From assembly GCF_002161085.1 (NCBI RefSeq), contig NZ_NFLU01000008.1, forward strand, positions 100,921-164,920: 64,000 nucleotides of DNA, written 5' to 3'. Below the pieces are notes generated by a model that worked only from the letters and a program-made list of their open reading frames with translations, made no database searches and was not told the origin of the DNA. Source of the stretch: Flavonifractor sp. An112 (GTDB lineage Bacteria; Bacillota; Clostridia; Oscillospirales; Oscillospiraceae). The position numbers and the translations under genes are program-made. Positions 61,223-64,000 of the stretch are shown here, in pieces. Each line of letters starts with the position of its first letter. Position 1 is the first letter of the stretch.

Positions 61223-61575
61223 GACCGGGTATACCACCATTCCTTACAACTGCTCCAGAAGTCGGACAAGGCGTATACCGCAACCGCCACGCCCCAGCCC
61301 AGGGCAAAGGCCGGATACAGCCCTTCTCTGGTGCCCCCTCCCAGCAGCAAGCAGCCAAGGGCTGCCACCACAGAGACCGTCATACCTGCAAAAAAGCCCA
61401 AGGCCGCCGAGCGCTGGATCCGCCCTTCCTCCATTTCATCCGCCCGGACAAAGAAATACTGGAAGTCCACCGCAAAGGCGAAGAAACCCAAAAAGGCCCG
61501 TTCCGGCGTGAATACTCCCACAAAACCCAGCAGAGACAGTAAGCCGATCAGTCCATACCACCGTTTGGTCTTCAT
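61219..61575 (-). CDS. Small membrane protein paired with XRE regulator (DUF3796-like)
   Basis: A 118-residue protein with three or four hydrophobic segments (about 6-24, 27-42, 58-80, 84-104). A membrane protein of this size next to a small XRE regulator is the common DUF3796 pair; I assign this by context and general appearance rather than a definite motif. Function is unknown. It is first in the two-gene operon. Confidence 0.7.
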   Translation of the reverse strand: MKTKRWYGLIGLLSLLGFVGVFTPERAFLGFFAFAVDFQYFFVRADEMEEGRIQRSAALGFFAGMTVSVVAALGCLLLGGGTREGLYPAFALGWGVAVAVYALSDFWSSCKEWWYTRS

Positions 61576-61621
61576 CTCATTCCCCTTTATATGTGTGATG
61601 TATTTCGCTCATCTTGTGATA

Positions 61622-61650
61622 AATATACCATATCATAATTTACCTGTCAA
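61622..61650 (-). promoter_or_regulatory. Promoter and possible XRE operator
   Basis: Minus-strand perfect -35 TTGACA (61645-61650) and -10 TATATT (61622-61627), spacer 17 nt. TGATA and TATCA, 9 nt apart, bracket the -10 and could bind the operon's XRE protein. Confidence 0.8.
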
Positions 61651-61669
61651 GCTGGATGGGTGGACGCAA

Positions 61670-61693
61670 CAAGGCCGCCCGAAGGCGGCCTTG
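61670..61693 (-). terminator. Terminator after glyA
   Basis: Perfect 10-nt arms (61670-61679 and 61684-61693) around CGAA, 10 nt past the glyA stop; the T run on the minus strand is weak (TTGTTG). Confidence 0.65.
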
Positions 61694-61703
61694 TGGAACG
61701 TTC

Positions 61704-62945
61704 TTATTCGTACAGGGGGTATTTGGCGGTGAGCTGGGCCACCTGGGCACGCAGGTTCTCCTGGTTGCCCTCGAAGTTGGTAGCGGTCTGCCACATGACC
61801 TGGGCAATGACCTTCATGTCCTCCTCTTTAAAGCCCCTGCTGGTGGCGGCAGGGGTGCCCACCCGGATACCGGAGGTGACAAAGGGCTTCTCGGGGTCGT
61901 TGGGGATGGCGTTCTTGTTGACGGTGATGTTGACCTCGTCCAGGCGGTGCTCCATCTCCTTGCCGGTGAGGTGGGCGGGCCGCAGGTCCACCAGCATCAG
62001 GTGGTTGTCGGTGCCGCCGCTCACCAGATCGAAGCCCTCCTTCAGCAGGGCGTCCGCCAGGGCGGCGGCGTTCTTCACGATCTGCTGCTGGTAGGTCTTA
62101 AACTCAGGCTTGAGGGCCTCGCCCAGAGCCACCGCCTTGGCGGCGATGATGTGCTCCAGGGGGCCGCCCTGGCTGCCGGGGAAGATGGCGGAGTCGATCT
62201 TCTTGGCCAGCTCCTCCTTGCACAGGATCATGCCGCCCCGGGGACCCCGGAGGGTCTTGTGGGTGGTGGTGGACACCACGTCGGCATAGGGCACCGGGTT
62301 GGGATGGAGCCCGGCGGCCACCAGACCGGCGATGTGGGCCATATCCACAAAGAGGTAGGCCCCCACCTCATGGGCGATGTCGGCAAAGGTCTTGAAGTCG
62401 ATGATGCGGGGATAGGCGGAGGCGCCGGCCAGGATCATCTTGGGCTGGTGCTTCTTGGCCAGATCCCGGACCTGGTCGTAGTCAATATACCCCTGCTCAT
62501 TGACACCATAGGCCACCATGTTGTAGTTCTTGCCGGAGAAGTTGACGGGAGAGCCGTGGGTCAGGTGGCCGCCGTTGGCCAGATCCATGCCCAGCACGGT
62601 GTCGCCGTGCTCGCACAGAGCCTGATACACAGCGAAGTTGGCGTTGGCGCCGCAGTGGGGCTGCACATTGGCGTGGTCGGCTCCGAAGAGCTGGCAGGCC
62701 CGCTTGCGGGCGATCTCCTCCACTACGTCCACGCACTGGCAGCCGCCGTAGTACCGCTTGCCGGGATAGCCCTCGGCATATTTATTGGTGAGCACCGTAC
62801 CCGCCGCGGCCAGCACCGCCTGGCTGACGAAGTTCTCAGAGGCGATGAGCTCAATGTTGCGCTGCTGCCGGGCGTACTCCGCCTCAACGGCCTGACCTAC
62901 CTCCGGGTCCTGGGCGGTAAGAAACTCCATGATATCCTTGACCAA
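61704..62945 (-). CDS. glyA: Serine hydroxymethyltransferase
   Basis: A 413-residue PLP enzyme interconverting serine and glycine with THF. The PLP lysine is in [16 protein letters not shown], the N-terminal core is [11 protein letters not shown] keep the TTG start at 62945, which has GAAAGGTGG 9 nt upstream; an ATG at 62930 is possible but its ribosome site would be only 4 nt away. It is a single-gene operon with an own promoter. Confidence 0.97.
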   Translation of the reverse strand: MVKDIMEFLTAQDPEVGQAVEAEYARQQRNIELIASENFVSQAVLAAAGTVLTNKYAEGYPGKRYYGGCQCVDVVEEIARKRACQLFGADHANVQPHCGANANFAVYQALCEHGDTVLGMDLANGGHLTHGSPVNFSGKNYNMVAYGVNEQGYIDYDQVRDLAKKHQPKMILAGASAYPRIIDFKTFADIAHEVGAYLFVDMAHIAGLVAAGLHPNPVPYADVVSTTTHKTLRGPRGGMILCKEELAKKIDSAIFPGSQGGPLEHIIAAKAVALGEALKPEFKTYQQQIVKNAAALADALLKEGFDLVSGGTDNHLMLVDLRPAHLTGKEMEHRLDEVNITVNKNAIPNDPEKPFVTSGIRVGTPAATSRGFKEEDMKVIAQVMWQTATNFEGNQENLRAQVAQLTAKYPLYE

Positions 62946-62984
62946 TGTCTGTCGCCACCTTTCAAAATTTTAGCGATTTAACTC

Positions 62985-63013
62985 ATTATACCGGATGATT
63001 CCCAAAATTACAA
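62985..63013 (-). promoter_or_regulatory. Promoter of glyA
   Basis: Minus-strand -35 TTGTAA (63008-63013) and a perfect -10 TATAAT (62985-62990), spacer 17 nt, in the glyA-nth divergent gap. Confidence 0.85.
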
Positions 63014-63083
63014 TCGTCACCATAGGAAAAACCCTCTCGTTTTTTGCTGCGTTGTGTGTTATATTGTCTAACGAGGTGATCCT

Positions 63084-63731
63084 ATGAAAGACCATCAGGA
63101 TGTCATTGCCATTGTGGAGGAGCTCAAGCGCCTCTACCCCGACGCCCTGTGTTCCCTGCAATATCCCAAGCCCTATGAGCTGCTCTTCGCCGTCCGTCTG
63201 GCTGCCCAGTGCACCGACGAGCGGGTCAATATGGTCACGCCCGCCCTGTACGCCCGCTTCCCCACTCTGGAATCCCTGGCGGAGGCCGACGTCAGCGAGG
63301 TGGAGACCTACATCCACTCCACCGGCTTCTTCCGGGCCAAGGCCCGGGACATCGTGGCCGCCGCCCGGATGCTGGTGGATGTGTACGGCGGCGTGGTACC
63401 CGACAATATGGAGGACCTGCTGAAGCTGCCCGGCGTGGGCCGCAAGACCGCCAACCTGATCCTGGGCGACGTATACAAGACCCCCGGCGTGGTGGTGGCC
63501 GACACCCACTGCATCCGCATTACCGGCCTGCTGGGCCTCACCGACGGCACCAAGGACCCGGTCAAGACCGAGATGCAGCTGCGGAAAATCCTTCCCCCGG
63601 AGGAATCCAGCGACTTCTGCCACCGGATGGTGCTCCATGGCCGGGCAGTGTGCGTGGCCCGGCGGCCCGACTGCCAAAACTGTACCCTGCGGCCCTGGTG
63701 CGATCATTTCCAGAAGAGCGTTGGAGATTAA
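63084..63731 (+). CDS. nth: Endonuclease III
   Basis: A 215-residue DNA glycosylase/AP lyase for oxidised pyrimidines. The helix-hairpin-helix is LPGVGRKTANLIL with the catalytic Lys in GRKT, the catalytic Asp is in VADTHC, and the [4Fe-4S] cluster binds CVARRPDCQNCTLRPWC (C-x6-C-x2-C-x5-C). GAGGTGATCC precedes the ATG. It is the only plus-strand gene in the window. Confidence 0.97.
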   Translation: MKDHQDVIAIVEELKRLYPDALCSLQYPKPYELLFAVRLAAQCTDERVNMVTPALYARFPTLESLAEADVSEVETYIHSTGFFRAKARDIVAAARMLVDVYGGVVPDNMEDLLKLPGVGRKTANLILGDVYKTPGVVVADTHCIRITGLLGLTDGTKDPVKTEMQLRKILPPEESSDFCHRMVLHGRAVCVARRPDCQNCTLRPWCDHFQKSVGD

Positions 63732-63768
63732 GCCGATTAGTTCCAAATAGTTTTGCCCTGTTGGGCGA

Positions 63769-64000
63769 GTGCCTTTCTGTGCGGACAGAAAGGCACCAAA
63801 GAACCGTCAAAGGGGAGAGGGATTTCGATTTCCCTCTCCCCTTTGAAATCCCCTCTCCTTAAAACGACCAATCAGGGGGGAGACTGCGGTCTCCCCCCTA
63901 TTGGATGTACCCCCCCTGGGGACGGGCCGATGAGGACATCGGCCCCTACATCAATCTTGGAAGTCTGTTTGTAGGGGCGGGCGCCCACACCCGCCCGCCC
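63769..64000. repeat. Cluster of short palindromes downstream of nth (REP-like)
   Basis: Five perfect inverted repeats follow one another: 63769-63780/63785-63796, 63808-63822/63831-63845, 63875-63884/63889-63898, 63924-63932/63937-63945 and 63975-63983/63992-64000. The last two carry GTAGGGGC-type segments. The first hairpin may end the nth transcript. I see no coding signal here; this looks like dispersed intergenic repeats. Confidence 0.7.

Noticed and set aside
1..64000. rRNA, tRNA, CRISPR arrays, transposases or phage genes
   Set aside because: No cloverleaf-like runs, regularly spaced repeats, or proteins of these classes were recognised; the direct repeats seen are only the three 8-mers at 4979-5002.

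Overview
The window is a roughly 60% GC, densely packed chromosomal segment from a spore-forming, strictly anaerobic Gram-positive bacterium. Gene content and synteny best fit a butyrate-type member of the Oscillospiraceae (Flavonifractor/Intestinimonas-like); this placement is an inference from protein character, not from a marker-gene tree. All but one of the 70 protein genes I call lie on the minus strand; the exception is nth at the right edge. I see no rRNA, tRNA, CRISPR array, prophage or insertion sequence with a transposase.

Left edge to 5.1 kb (redox block). A truncated C69 dipeptidase gene enters from the left. Next is a two-gene unit: a three-part fusion (acyl-CoA dehydrogenase + FAD domain of EtfA + rubredoxin) followed by a class A flavodiiron protein. 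It has a strong sigma-A promoter, a Fur-type palindrome just after the -10 box, and a perfect terminator. I read it as a possible electron route from acyl-CoA to rubredoxin to O2 (or NO). Beside it is a three-gene operon (2x[4Fe-4S] ferredoxin, NapH/NosR-like membrane Fe-S protein, ArsR-type regulator) whose promoter is followed by three tandem 8-bp repeats.

5.1 to 22.8 kb. This is the conserved Firmicutes cluster yicC-remA-gmk-rpoZ-priA-def-fmt-rsmB-rlmN-prpC-prkC-rsgA-thiN-spoVM, read right to left, ending with sipL. Departures from the usual layout: coaBC and rpe are absent, a zinc protease and a PIG-V-like mannosyltransferase lie between fmt and rsmB, rsmB carries a 222-residue C-terminal extension, and a long imperfect palindrome lies upstream of priA.

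22.8 to 43.9 kb. An RseC/DUF5685/J-domain/membrane-protein set; cdaA-cdaR (c-di-AMP); a cysteine-desulfurase-like gene with a DUF3343 carrier; ispD-ispF and carD; a BaiN-like flavoprotein, cmk, plsC and an ispH-S1 fusion; an RpiR regulator; the S2P-scpA-scpB-DUF2953-ytfJ-dacF-rluB series; a tyrosine phosphatase; and engB with a fumarylacetoacetase-family gene.

43.9 to 62.9 kb. Protein quality control (tig, clpP, clpX, lon); a metallophosphoesterase, thrC and an M19 dipeptidase; yraN, rnhB and rbgA; a secreted amidohydrolase that appears inserted between rplS and rbgA with AT-rich upstream DNA; rplS; spoIVFA-spoIVFB; rarA; an XRE/small-membrane-protein pair; and glyA. nth is divergent from glyA, and the window ends in a run of short palindromes.

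Sporulation (spoVM, sipL, spoIVFA/FB, ytfJ, dacF-like) and anaerobic oxygen defence are the two recurring themes. The best candidates for new biology are the acyl-CoA dehydrogenase/EtfA/rubredoxin fusion with its flavodiiron partner and Fur-like site, the RsmB fusion, and the palindromic element before priA.
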